Shown here piece by piece: positions 33,344 to 42,112 of a stretch of DNA of 64,000 nt. The position numbers and the translations under genes were made by a program. The notes under the pieces are model-generated. The model worked only from the letters and a program-made list of their open reading frames with translations. It had not been told where the DNA came from and did no database searches. Position 1 is the first letter of the stretch. The number at the start of each line of letters is the position of its first letter. The DNA lies in the NCBI GenBank assembly GCA_963716685.1, contig CAVQTR010000006.1, forward strand, positions 124,001-188,000, written 5' to 3'. The stretch comes from JALYXI01 sp963716685 (GTDB lineage: Bacteria; Acidobacteriota; Terriglobia; Bryobacterales; Bryobacteraceae).

Positions 33344-35779
33344 CTAAACCGCGACCGGCTCGGCGACTGGCTCGAGCACGCGCTTGTACTTGCATTCCTT
33401 GTTAGGGCACTGCAGCACCGCGCCGGCCTTCAGGAACTTCTCCACCAGGTGCGACCCGCCGCAATCGGGGCACTTCTCCGGAACGGGTTTCGCCCACGCG
33501 ACGAAGCTGCAGTCGGGGTAGCGGGTGCAGCCGTAGAAAGTCTTGCCCTTCCGGGAACGCCGCTCGGAGATATCGCCCTCGGAGCACTCCGGACACTTCA
33601 CTCCGATGGTCTTCTGCTTGACGTACTTGCACGTCGGGTAATTGCTGCACGCGGTGAACTCGCCGAAGCGGCCGAACTTCTGCACGAGATTGTTCTCGCA
33701 CTGCGGGCACTTCTCATCCAGCTTGACGTCGGCCTTCTTCTGCGTCGCGCCGATCTGTTTGGTGGTTTTGCAATCCGGATATCCGGTGCAGGCAAGGAAC
33801 GTCCCGAAGCGCCCCTTTTTGAGTACCATCGGCCGTCCGCAGTTGTCGCAGTATTCCTCTTCACCCTGCTCGCTGAGGTTGGCGCCTTCGATATCGGGCA
33901 GATCCACCGTCAGCTCGCGGGTGTAGGTGCAATCAGGATACCCGGTACAGGCGATAAAGCTGCCGTGCTTGCCCCACTTGATCACCAGAGGCTTTTCGCA
34001 CTTCTCGCATTTCAAGTCGGTGGGCTTTTCCATCCGCTTGATATCGGTCATGTGCTCTTCGGCGTGCGTGATGTCCTTAGTAAAGCGTTCGTAGAAGTCG
34101 CCCATGGCGGTCTTCCAGTCCAGCTTGCCGTCTTCGATTTCGTCAAGCTCTTCTTCCATGCGCGCCGTGTAACGCACGTCGAAGATGTCGTTGAAGCTTT
34201 CAAGAAGCAGGTCGCAGACCACCATGCCGAGTTCGGTCGGCTTGAAGCGGCCGCCTTCCTTGGTGACGTATTCGCGGTCCTGAATCGTGGAAAGGATCGA
34301 GGCGTAAGTGGAAGGCCGGCCGACGCCATCGGATTCGAGCTTCTTCACCAGCGTGGCTTCGTTGTAGCGCGGCGGCGGCTCGGTAAAGTGCTGTTCAGGC
34401 TTCAGCAGTTTGAGGCGCAGCGTCTCGCCCTGCGCCACCAGCGGGAGTTTGTGCTTCAGCTCCTCGTCTTCTTCGTCCGGCGCGTCCTTGCCTTCCTGAT
34501 AAACGGCGAGGAAGCCATCGAACTTCGGCACCGAACCGGTGGCGCGGAAGATGTAATCCGCGCCAGAGACGCCTTTGGCGGCGACATCGATCGTGGTCTG
34601 ATCGAAAACCGCGGGCATCATCTGCGAGGCGACGAAGCGCATCCAGATCAGCTTGTAAACCTTGAGTTCATCCTCGGCGAGAAACGACGCGACCGCTTCC
34701 GGAGTGTGCAGAACGGACGTGGGACGAATGGCCTCGTGAGCGTCCTGCGCGTCCTTCTTGGTCTTGTAGATGTTCGGTTCGCCGGGCAGGTACTGCGCTC
34801 CGTACCGCTCGCTGATGAACTGGCGCGTTTCAGTGATGGCGTCGGGGGAAACGCGCGTGGAATCCGTGCGCATGTAGGTAATCAGGCCTACGGCGCCTTC
34901 CTTGCCCAGTTCCACGCCCTCATAAAGGCGCTGCGCCAGCATCATAGTGCGCTTTACGCTGAAGCGCAGTTTTCGGGAGGAATCCTGCTGCAGTGTGGAG
35001 GTAATAAACGGCGCCACGGGGTTGCGGCGCTTCTCCTTCGTACCTACGGATTTGACGGTGTAATCGACGCCGTCCAGATCCTTGAGCAGGGCGTCGGAAG
35101 CTTCCTGGTTGCCGATGACGGGCGTTTCGTCGTTGCGTTTGAAGAGGCGCGCGGAAAGAACGGGCGGCTTCTTCGCGTTCAGATCGGCGTCGAGCGTCCA
35201 GTATTCTTCCTTATTGAACGCGCGGATTTCGCGCTCACGCTCCACGATGACGCGTACCGCGACCGTCTGTACGCGACCGGCGGAAAGGCCGCGGCGCACC
35301 TTGTCCCACAACAGGGGCGAGATCTTGTAGCCTACCAGGCGATCGAGAACGCGGCGCGCCTGCTGCGCTTCCACCAGATTCACGTTTACCTGAAGCGGCT
35401 TCTCAAACGCCTTCTGGATCGAGTTCTTCGTGATCTCGTTGAACATCACGCGATACACGGCGGGCGCACCCATTTTGCGCGTATCGAGTTCTTCCTGGAG
35501 GTGGGCGCAGATGGCTTCGCCTTCGCGATCCGGATCGGCCGCGAGGTAAATGGAATCGACTTTTTTGGCCGCCGCCTTCAGTTCCGCAATCAGCTTTTTC
35601 TTGCCTTCGATAACTTCGTAGCGGGGGGCAAAACCGTTATCGACATCGACGGCCAGGTCCTTTTTGGGCAGATCCTTGATATGCCCAAGCGAAGCTTTCA
35701 CCACGTACTGGCTGCCCAGATACTTGTTGATCGTTTTCGCTTTTGCCGGCGATTCCACGATTACCAATGCTTTTGCCAT
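33344..35779 (-). CDS. topA: DNA topoisomerase I
   Basis: 811 residues, type IA. TOPRIM residues E9 (VIVESPAKAKT) and DPDREGE at 82-88 bind Mg. The active-site tyrosine is Y302 in GLITYMRTDSTR. The toroid domains follow, and then five C-terminal tetracysteine zinc ribbons (for example CEKCEKPLVIKWG with ACTGYPDC, and CPDCGG with CPNKEC). It relaxes negative supercoils and is essential in most bacteria. It lies between dprA and tatA with 30-base gaps on both sides; dprA-topA adjacency is common. Confidence 0.99.
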   Translation of the reverse strand: MAKALVIVESPAKAKTINKYLGSQYVVKASLGHIKDLPKKDLAVDVDNGFAPRYEVIEGKKKLIAELKAAAKKVDSIYLAADPDREGEAICAHLQEELDTRKMGAPAVYRVMFNEITKNSIQKAFEKPLQVNVNLVEAQQARRVLDRLVGYKISPLLWDKVRRGLSAGRVQTVAVRVIVEREREIRAFNKEEYWTLDADLNAKKPPVLSARLFKRNDETPVIGNQEASDALLKDLDGVDYTVKSVGTKEKRRNPVAPFITSTLQQDSSRKLRFSVKRTMMLAQRLYEGVELGKEGAVGLITYMRTDSTRVSPDAITETRQFISERYGAQYLPGEPNIYKTKKDAQDAHEAIRPTSVLHTPEAVASFLAEDELKVYKLIWMRFVASQMMPAVFDQTTIDVAAKGVSGADYIFRATGSVPKFDGFLAVYQEGKDAPDEEDEELKHKLPLVAQGETLRLKLLKPEQHFTEPPPRYNEATLVKKLESDGVGRPSTYASILSTIQDREYVTKEGGRFKPTELGMVVCDLLLESFNDIFDVRYTARMEEELDEIEDGKLDWKTAMGDFYERFTKDITHAEEHMTDIKRMEKPTDLKCEKCEKPLVIKWGKHGSFIACTGYPDCTYTRELTVDLPDIEGANLSEQGEEEYCDNCGRPMVLKKGRFGTFLACTGYPDCKTTKQIGATQKKADVKLDEKCPQCENNLVQKFGRFGEFTACSNYPTCKYVKQKTIGVKCPECSEGDISERRSRKGKTFYGCTRYPDCSFVAWAKPVPEKCPDCGGSHLVEKFLKAGAVLQCPNKECKYKRVLEPVAEPVAV

Positions 35780-35809
35780 AAACCTTCAGTTCCACTTCCC
35801 TATCAACGG

Positions 35810-36970
35810 TTACCACACTCTAACAAAGTTTTTGCCGGGCAGCTGTTTTGCCAGGCCAAGCATCTCGAGCTCGAACAGAGCGGCAATCAACTCGGAAGCG
35901 GAGCACGCTTCCATGGTGTCCACGAGATAGTCCAGATGAAGCGGCTCATCGATTTTGAGGCGTTGCAACACCTTTCTCCCAGTCTCACCTTCCGGACCAC
36001 TTAATAAGGATGCCTGACCCCCTTCCGAGGATGCGGGTGGTACCGCAACCCCCTGATTCGCCAGCCGCTCCTTGCCTTCGCGGATAAGCCGAAGGCGGGT
36101 TTCGGCAGGCAGATCGACGATAACATCGTTCCAGTCCTGGACCAGTTTTGCGCCCTGTTTGATCAGCAGATTGGGTCCCCAGCTTAGCTTCGAGGTGACG
36201 TTGCCGGGAACGGCGAACAGCTCCCGGCCCTGATCGAGCGCGAGCTTCGCGGTGATAGCGGAACCACTGTACTGCGCGCCTTCCACCACCAGCAGACCGG
36301 TGCTCAGGCCGGTAATCACGCGGTTGCGAATGGGAAAGTTCTGCGGGAAGGCCACAGAGGCCATCGGGAACTCGGAGACGATGAGCCCTTTCGCCGCAAT
36401 CTCGCCGGCGAGCTTGCGGTTTTCGGACGGATAGACCACATCCACACCGCAGCCGAGCACGGCGACTGTGGAGCCGGACGCGGCGAGCGTTCCTTTGTGC
36501 GCCGCGCTGTCAATCCCGCGAGCCATGCCGCTGACAATTGTCAACCCGGCCCGCGCGAGGTCGCCTGAAAGGCGTTCGGCAACGGCAATGCCGTATGGCG
36601 TGGGACGCCGCGTGCCGACAACTGCGAAGGAGAGCGAGCGCAGCAGATCGACATTGCCGCGGGCGAAGAGCACGAGCGGCGGGTCAAAGATCTGCCGGAG
36701 CAGATCGGGGTACCGCGCATCGCCCATGGTGATGGCGACCGCGCCCGCTTCCCGCATCCTGTCCTGCTGCTGCGCGGCTTCGTCAAAAGAGCAGCCGCTG
36801 ACGATGGACTGCGCGATGGAACCGCTGAGCCCCACGCCTTCCAGTTCCGTCAGCGAGGCGCGGAAAACCGCCTGGGGCGTGCGCAGACGCTCGATCAGCA
36901 CACCTGCTTTGCGGGTTCCAAGACCGGGCACCATACGCAGGGCCAGCCAGTACAATTCCTCTTCGCGCAT
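35810..36970 (-). CDS. dprA: DNA-processing protein DprA
   Basis: 386 residues from ATG 36970 (MREEELYWLALRMVPGLGTRKAGVL). An in-frame extension to 37183 lies antisense to the next gene and is discarded. After an N-terminal HhH-like segment, the extended Rossmann fold is clear: FAVVGTRRPTPYG, GLTIVSGMARGIDSAAHKGTL, VAVLGCGVDVVYPSEN and IRNRVITGLSTGLLVVEG. The C-terminal 60 residues form the winged-helix DprA domain. DprA loads RecA onto incoming single-stranded DNA during natural transformation. Located upstream of topA and tatA. Confidence 0.97.
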   Translation of the reverse strand: MREEELYWLALRMVPGLGTRKAGVLIERLRTPQAVFRASLTELEGVGLSGSIAQSIVSGCSFDEAAQQQDRMREAGAVAITMGDARYPDLLRQIFDPPLVLFARGNVDLLRSLSFAVVGTRRPTPYGIAVAERLSGDLARAGLTIVSGMARGIDSAAHKGTLAASGSTVAVLGCGVDVVYPSENRKLAGEIAAKGLIVSEFPMASVAFPQNFPIRNRVITGLSTGLLVVEGAQYSGSAITAKLALDQGRELFAVPGNVTSKLSWGPNLLIKQGAKLVQDWNDVIVDLPAETRLRLIREGKERLANQGVAVPPASSEGGQASLLSGPEGETGRKVLQRLKIDEPLHLDYLVDTMEACSASELIAALFELEMLGLAKQLPGKNFVRVW

Positions 36971-37031
36971 CAGAGAGTTGGTGCGGCCGGTATCGGGAAC
37001 TCTCCGGAACGGCGCGGTAAACTGATCCGGG

Positions 37032-37295
37032 ATGAAGCAGGAAGCCGCTTTCTTCGAGAATCGCGACCCGCAGCTGGTGTATATTGCGAAGCGTCTGAGC
37101 GACGCGACGGAGCTGGAAGAAGTGCTCGAGAAGTCCGGCCTGGATTTCGGAGTGGAGGCGGATACGTATACCGGCGGCATCATCTTTCGCGGGGAGCGCG
37201 TGGGCGCCTTCTTCTACGTTCTGCCGGAGGCTGTCGAGGCGGCGAGGACGGTATTGCTGGAACACGGCTTCCGTCCCGCGCCGGGTCTGATATGA
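37032..37295 (+). CDS. Small conserved-looking protein of unknown function
   Basis: 87 residues: MKQEAAFFENRDPQLVYIAK, an acidic helix (DATELEEVLEKSGLDFGVEADTY) and RVGAFFYVLPEAVEAARTVLLEHGF. The alternation of one or two strands and helices and the phrase 'VEAARTVLLEHGF' recall small DUF2007-like or signal-transduction accessory proteins, but I do not recognise it. No signal peptide. It is divergent from dprA (61 bases) and overlaps the in-frame-possible start region of the next gene. Confidence 0.6.
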   Translation: MKQEAAFFENRDPQLVYIAKRLSDATELEEVLEKSGLDFGVEADTYTGGIIFRGERVGAFFYVLPEAVEAARTVLLEHGFRPAPGLI

Positions 37296-37318
37296 TGCGG
37301 GGCGCCGGAGAAGACTAC

Positions 37319-38176
37319 ATGAGATCGCGCTCGGTATTTGCCGTTTCGGTTATCACCCTTGCACTTTTCGGAGCTGCCATGCGGGCTCAGCAGCACAGCC
37401 CGTCCGCAAAGCCAAAGCTCTATAACACCGCCAAGCAGAAGCTGCTGGATGGCAAGCAGGTTTTCAGTTTCACGCAGTCGAAGATGGACATCAAAGCGTA
37501 CTGCGAATCGGCGAAGCACTACGATTACGCATGGTTCGAGATGCAGCACAGCACCCTCGAATTCAAGGATGTGGAGGCGATGATAGCGGCGTGTCCGCAT
37601 GTTGGCGCCATTCCGATGATCCGGCTGCCGGATGCGCAGGAATGGCACATCCAGCATGCGACCGACATCGGCGCGCTGGGCGTGATTATCCCGACGGTGG
37701 ACGATGTGGACCGGGCGCGTGAAGCAGCCAAGTGGGCGCGCTATCCACCGGTGGCGAGGCGCAGCGCGGGCGCGGGGCAGGCAGCGTCCATCTGGGGCAT
37801 CAACGGCGTGGATTACCGCAAAACCATCAACGACAACATGCTGGTGGTGGTGATGATTGAAACGCCGACAGGCGTGGCCAATGCATACGACATTGCGTCC
37901 GTGCCTGGCGTGGACGTGGTGATCATCGGGAATAACGATCTGAGTTCGTTTTCCGGATTTCCCCAGAGCGACGACCGGTATCAGGCGCTGATGACGAAAG
38001 TTCGCGACGAAACGCTCCGGGCGGGCAAGTATTTTGGGCAGGCGAACGCGCAGCTCTACGCGACCGGGCACATCCTGAGCAAGGATGCGCGCTGGTTCCA
38101 AAACGGCCCTTCGAACGACGGATGGAAGCCCGCGGGTATCAATCCCAACGCTCCGCCCGCGGGCGAAAAGCCGTAA
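37319..38176 (+). CDS. Exported HpcH/HpaI aldolase-family protein
   Basis: 285 residues from ATG 37319; an upstream in-frame ATG at 37292 is possible. The N-terminus is a signal peptide (MRSRSVFAVSVITLALFGAAMRAQ), unusual for this family. The barrel motifs are present: FSFTQSKMDI, WFEMQHST, IPMIRLPD, GVIIPTVDD, VVVMIETPTGVANAYDIASVPGVDVVIIGNNDLSS. E and D residues of the metal site (IETPTG, GNNDLS) are kept. Cytoplasmic members cleave 2-keto-3-deoxy acids to pyruvate; a periplasmic relative may act on extracellular sugar acids or bind them. It abuts the stop of the convergent acylase. Confidence 0.82.
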   Translation: MRSRSVFAVSVITLALFGAAMRAQQHSPSAKPKLYNTAKQKLLDGKQVFSFTQSKMDIKAYCESAKHYDYAWFEMQHSTLEFKDVEAMIAACPHVGAIPMIRLPDAQEWHIQHATDIGALGVIIPTVDDVDRAREAAKWARYPPVARRSAGAGQAASIWGINGVDYRKTINDNMLVVVMIETPTGVANAYDIASVPGVDVVIIGNNDLSSFSGFPQSDDRYQALMTKVRDETLRAGKYFGQANAQLYATGHILSKDARWFQNGPSNDGWKPAGINPNAPPAGEKP

Positions 38177-40390
38177 CTACGGTTTCAAAACGATCCGCTC
38201 TTCAGTGGCCGCTTCCACAGCTTTGCGAGAGAACGGCATGGGGTGATAGCGGCCTGCAGCCCAGTCGTCCAGCAGATCGCCGTAATGCCGGCTGGCCGGG
38301 TCGCCCGATTCGCCGGGCACGTTGGTCATGACGGAGCGATCCCAGTTGCCGACGTCGATGATCTCGCGGAAGGATGCTCCGCTCGACTGCTGGAAGTTGA
38401 TGCCGCTGGTGGCATTCACAGTGTTCGAATCTCCGGGACGCGACACCGGGCCGAGGTTGAGGCCGGCGCTGGCGATCGGGTGACGGAAGACAATCTTGTG
38501 CAGGTTGCCCCACTGCCAGCGGGACTCATCTGAGCCAAACTGTCGGTCGAGCTGCGCGAGCGTTTCGCGGAGCGTCGTTTCAGCCGCGGCGGCCGGGAAC
38601 CGGGCTTCAATGGTGCGCATCAGCAGCGCCACATCGGCGCGCGAAACGGATTCCGGCGCGATGCCGAGTTCGGGACCAAGAACGGCGCCCGCGAGTTTGC
38701 TGACCCAGACTTCGTAGATGAGCGCTTCCCGTGAATCGGCGCGCAGCACAGCGTCCCACTGGAGCAGACTGGCGATCGTGCGGGCCTCACGTGTATCCGG
38801 TTTCGGTGTCCACTGGCGCAGAGCGGCCTGGAAGCGCCGCGCAGGCAGCGAGGTAACGTCCTGCTGCATGCGCTCGAAATCGGCGATGTCGAACTTCTTT
38901 GCCGTGGTGAGCATTTCGCGGATGCGTTCCACGCGGAAGGGCGGAGCCCAGCCGTCATACCCGACGGGAAACGGGAAATTAGGAGGCAGCACGTTATTAT
39001 TGGCCGTCGCGACGAAGTGACGCGCCGGGTTGTATTCCCAAGGAAGATCGGTCGACTTGCGGAAGCCGCTCCATTCGTACTCGCCGGTATCGCCGGGCAC
39101 GGGAAGCAAACCGTTCCAGTTTTCGCGGATTGGCGTGAGACCTGCCACCTGCCAGCCGATGTTGCCTTTGGTGTCCGCGTAAATGACGTTCTCGCTCGGC
39201 ACGCGGTAGCGATCCATGGCGGTCCGGAAGCTGTTCCAATCGTTGGCACGGGCAACGGTGAGACCGGCAAGGTAACCAGCGGTGCCCGGCTCGCTGCCAA
39301 CCCACTTCAGCGTATAGGCGCGGTTGCGCGAGGGATCCTGATAGATCACCGGACCGTGAATGGTATAGAGCAGCTCCAAGGATTGTTCGCCGGTCCCTTT
39401 GACCTTCAAAGTCTGGCGGGTAACCTCGAACTTCTTCCACGCGCCCCGGTACTGATATTCGCCCGGATTCTGCGGATTGGTCTTCTCCACATACAGATCC
39501 TGCTGATCGATTCCGACGATGGTGAAGCCGAAGGCGATATTCTCGTTGTGGCCCAGCGCAATGGCCGGAAGCGCGGGTTCGCCGGCGCCAAAGGCATTCC
39601 AGCCAGGACCTACCAGGTGCACTGTCTTGCGCAGGGAAGGCAACTGCACGGGGCGGTGGGGATCGTTCGCCAGAATGGGGCGGCCTGTAGTGGTCATGGA
39701 GCCATCCACCACCCAGTTGTTGCTGCCCTGTTCTCCCGGCAAATGCACCGCGCCGATGGTTTCGGTGTAGGTGTGGATGACACGGGATGTGATGTCGGAG
39801 AGGTCGAGCCCGTGCGGGACTTCGACTTTCACGTAAGGGTCTGGCGGGTAGTATTTGACGAACCAGTCGAGGCCTTTGGAGGAGATATCCTGGGCGTGCC
39901 GGACCTCGCGGGCCATGTTCCCGGTCATCAGCATTCCGGCGACGCGGCTGAGGCAGTCTTCGGGCGCCCACTCGCCGGGATCGTAGCCCGCCAGCTGGAA
40001 CTCCTTCGGGCGCGTTCCCTTCAGATCGCGGATATAGGCGTTAATGCCATCGGTGAAGGCGGTTACGATTGCCTTCGAATCGGGACCGTAGGCGGCCCAC
40101 TCGCGGTTCCAATCGCCGTGAAAGTTTACGGAGCGAGCGAGTTTGTCACGTTCGATGGCAGAAGGCCCGAGCACTTCAGAAAGTTTGCCGGAGCCGACAC
40201 GTCGCCAGAGATCGATTTGAAACAGCCTGTCTTTGGCAGTGATGTAGCCCTGCGCAAAGAAGAGATCGTGAACGGTGGACGCGTAAATGTGCGGGACGCC
40301 CCAGCGGTCGCGCAGAATTTCAACATCCTTCTGCACGCCGGGGACATGCAGCAGGAGAGCCAGACCGAGCAGGTGTTTCATTCGAAACAC
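38177..40390 (-). CDS. Penicillin acylase family Ntn-hydrolase
   Basis: 737 residues made as one chain. A hydrophobic leader (MKHLLGLALLLHVPGV) is followed by EILRDRWGVPHIYASTVHDLFFAQGYITAKDRLFQIDLWRR, the alpha-subunit signature. The autocleavage point is G222/S223 in EQGSNNWVVDGSMTTTGRP; S223 would become the N-terminal nucleophile of the beta subunit. Later FGFTIVGIDQQDLY and GNIGWQVAG are typical. It hydrolyses N-acyl amides, possibly acyl-homoserine lactones or other amides, in the periplasm. It lies 21 bases downstream of the FmdB gene. Confidence 0.93.
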   Translation of the reverse strand: MFRMKHLLGLALLLHVPGVQKDVEILRDRWGVPHIYASTVHDLFFAQGYITAKDRLFQIDLWRRVGSGKLSEVLGPSAIERDKLARSVNFHGDWNREWAAYGPDSKAIVTAFTDGINAYIRDLKGTRPKEFQLAGYDPGEWAPEDCLSRVAGMLMTGNMAREVRHAQDISSKGLDWFVKYYPPDPYVKVEVPHGLDLSDITSRVIHTYTETIGAVHLPGEQGSNNWVVDGSMTTTGRPILANDPHRPVQLPSLRKTVHLVGPGWNAFGAGEPALPAIALGHNENIAFGFTIVGIDQQDLYVEKTNPQNPGEYQYRGAWKKFEVTRQTLKVKGTGEQSLELLYTIHGPVIYQDPSRNRAYTLKWVGSEPGTAGYLAGLTVARANDWNSFRTAMDRYRVPSENVIYADTKGNIGWQVAGLTPIRENWNGLLPVPGDTGEYEWSGFRKSTDLPWEYNPARHFVATANNNVLPPNFPFPVGYDGWAPPFRVERIREMLTTAKKFDIADFERMQQDVTSLPARRFQAALRQWTPKPDTREARTIASLLQWDAVLRADSREALIYEVWVSKLAGAVLGPELGIAPESVSRADVALLMRTIEARFPAAAAETTLRETLAQLDRQFGSDESRWQWGNLHKIVFRHPIASAGLNLGPVSRPGDSNTVNATSGINFQQSSGASFREIIDVGNWDRSVMTNVPGESGDPASRHYGDLLDDWAAGRYHPMPFSRKAVEAATEERIVLKP

Positions 40391-40411
40391 CGTACCACAG
40401 TCCGGCTTCGG

Positions 40412-40747
40412 TTACTTTTTGTCGGAAGAAGAGGCAGCTGGAGCAGCGGCCGGTGCCGGCGAGGAGTCCGGTTTGGTCTCGCTTTTCGTTTCGGATTTCG
40501 ACTCTGACTTCGAGCCCGCGTCATCCTTTGAGGAGGACGACGACTCCGAAGGCGCGCTGACGCCATTCGATTTGGCGTAGTCCGTCACATACCAGCCGGT
40601 ACCCTTGAAATGAAACGCAGGAGGAGAAACCAGGCGTTCCACTGCTCCTCCGCACTCCTCATGCACCTTCAGCGGCTCGTCCGAGAACTTTTGCAGGGCG
40701 TCGAAATGCTTGCCGCACTTCTCACATTTGTACTCGTAGAGGGGCAT
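40412..40747 (-). CDS. FmdB-family zinc ribbon protein with acidic/Ser-rich tail
   Basis: 111 residues. N-terminal zinc ribbon MPLYEYKCEKCGKHFDALQKFSDEPLKVHEECGGAVERLV has a CxxC and one clear later Cys, fewer than the usual two CxxC pairs. It is followed by the FmdB-like PPAFHFKGTGWYVTDYAK and a low-complexity Ser/Lys/Asp/Ala tail from about residue 64. The function of FmdB proteins is unproven; regulators and metal-binding factors have been suggested. Lies upstream of the penicillin acylase. Confidence 0.9.
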   Translation of the reverse strand: MPLYEYKCEKCGKHFDALQKFSDEPLKVHEECGGAVERLVSPPAFHFKGTGWYVTDYAKSNGVSAPSESSSSSKDDAGSKSESKSETKSETKPDSSPAPAAAPAASSSDKK

Positions 40748-40815
40748 TACTCCAACCAGTATAACAGGCCCGTTATTTGACTAAGTTCGGCCTAACTATG
40801 GGCGCGAACAGGCGC

Positions 40816-42057
40816 TTACTTAGTCTTTTTGCGGCGAACCGGAGCCTTCTTAGCGGCGCCGGCGGGCGCTAGATCAAGGCCTTCCACGTTGGCCTTTTCC
40901 ACGTCGAACACGATCATATAAGGATCTTTCGTGTAGGAAATGGGTTCGGCGTCGGTAAAGGTAACATCGGTTCCGGGAGTCGGCGCAGTCTTGATGGTGG
41001 CGTCTGTGAACTTGAGCGTCACTTCCGGCCGTGCCGCAGTTTCCGGCGTGGCGTTGTCAACGGAAACCGTGACTTCCTTGGGGCCGGACTGAGCGACTAC
41101 TTTGCCCTTGGTTTTGGGAAAAGCGGCGCCCTTCATCTGTTTGTTGAAGTAGGTTTCGCCTTCGGGAGCATTGAGCGCCGCCTTAACGTTACGCCACTCG
41201 ATGATCTCGGGATGGCTCTTGTTGAACTCCTCTTCGTTGGCGATTTCCTTCTTGCTGATGTCGGTGACGCTTTCGACATGGAAGTCGGAGGGCGGCATGG
41301 GCGATTTCGCGGCCATGGCCTTCATGTCATCGAGACCTTTGGTATCGCCGTGATAACCCTTGTAAGCACGGGTCAGATAGTCATCGGTGGATTTCTTCGT
41401 CGCCGGATCGAGAGCACCGGGACCGGTGATGGAGACGGCGCGGGCGTACTGATAGAACGCTTCCGGGTGCCGCTCCACCTTACCGCCGAGATAGATGGCG
41501 GTTCCCATTTGCAGGGTGGCCTTGGCGTCACCAGGATTCATCTCAATCAGTTTTGCATCCTGCTTTTCGAGGCTCGGATAATCCTTGCGAGCAAGGTAAA
41601 TTGCTGCCAGACTCTGGTTGGCCGCGAGCAGAACCGCGGATTTGGCCTGAGCCCACTGGGCGTCGGTAATGGGCGTGCCCTGCGCGTTGACCGGCTTCAT
41701 ATCCGCTGAGAACAACGTATCGGCCTTATCGATTACCGTGTGATCGGCTTTTTCCGCCGCGGCAAGCTGATCGACAGTGGGCGTGCCGCCAAGGACGGCC
41801 GCGCCAATGCGCGAGTAGCTGTCTATATAAAGATAGTTTCTCTGCGTCTTATAGGTGGTGTCCGGCGACTTCTGCGTCCAGTCGTCCAGCATCGCCAGTC
41901 GTTTGACCGGGTCGGTTTCCTTGGAAATCGCGGCATACGCGTCGTAGTCCGCGCGAGCTTTTGCCGGATCCGCGGCGGGCGCAGCGGGCGATTGCGCCCA
42001 CCCAAGCCCAGCCACTACCAGTACGCCTGCCACAGCCTTTGAGATTCGATTCAGCAC
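40816..42057 (-). CDS. Secreted TPR-like protein, paralogue 1
   Basis: 413 residues with a signal peptide (MLNRISKAVAGVLVVAGLGWAQ). Helical repeats in 30-260 resemble tetratricopeptide repeats (LAMLDDWTQKSPDT, AKSAVLLAANQSLAAIYLARKDYPSLEKQDAKLIEMNPGDAKA). A beta-rich C-terminal region contains VTVSVDNATPETAARPEVTLKFTDATI and ends in a Lys/Arg tail. It shares long blocks with the next upstream gene, such as EKADHTVIDKADTLFS, ITGPGAL and FNKSHPEIIEWRNVKA. Acidobacterial-type exported protein of unknown function. Confidence 0.82.
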   Translation of the reverse strand: MLNRISKAVAGVLVVAGLGWAQSPAAPAADPAKARADYDAYAAISKETDPVKRLAMLDDWTQKSPDTTYKTQRNYLYIDSYSRIGAAVLGGTPTVDQLAAAEKADHTVIDKADTLFSADMKPVNAQGTPITDAQWAQAKSAVLLAANQSLAAIYLARKDYPSLEKQDAKLIEMNPGDAKATLQMGTAIYLGGKVERHPEAFYQYARAVSITGPGALDPATKKSTDDYLTRAYKGYHGDTKGLDDMKAMAAKSPMPPSDFHVESVTDISKKEIANEEEFNKSHPEIIEWRNVKAALNAPEGETYFNKQMKGAAFPKTKGKVVAQSGPKEVTVSVDNATPETAARPEVTLKFTDATIKTAPTPGTDVTFTDAEPISYTKDPYMIVFDVEKANVEGLDLAPAGAAKKAPVRRKKTK

Positions 42058-42112
42058 TCACCCTCCATGAGATTCAACTTTCAGGGTACAACGCGGCGGC
42101 CGGCGTGGGCCG

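Noticed and set aside
33449..36004. An 851-codon open reading on the plus strand
   Set aside because: It is the antisense of topA, which has intact catalytic motifs and zinc ribbons; the plus-strand translation has no recognisable domain.
39017..40507. A 496-codon open reading opposite the penicillin acylase
   Set aside because: Antisense to an intact Ntn-hydrolase with a visible autocleavage site.
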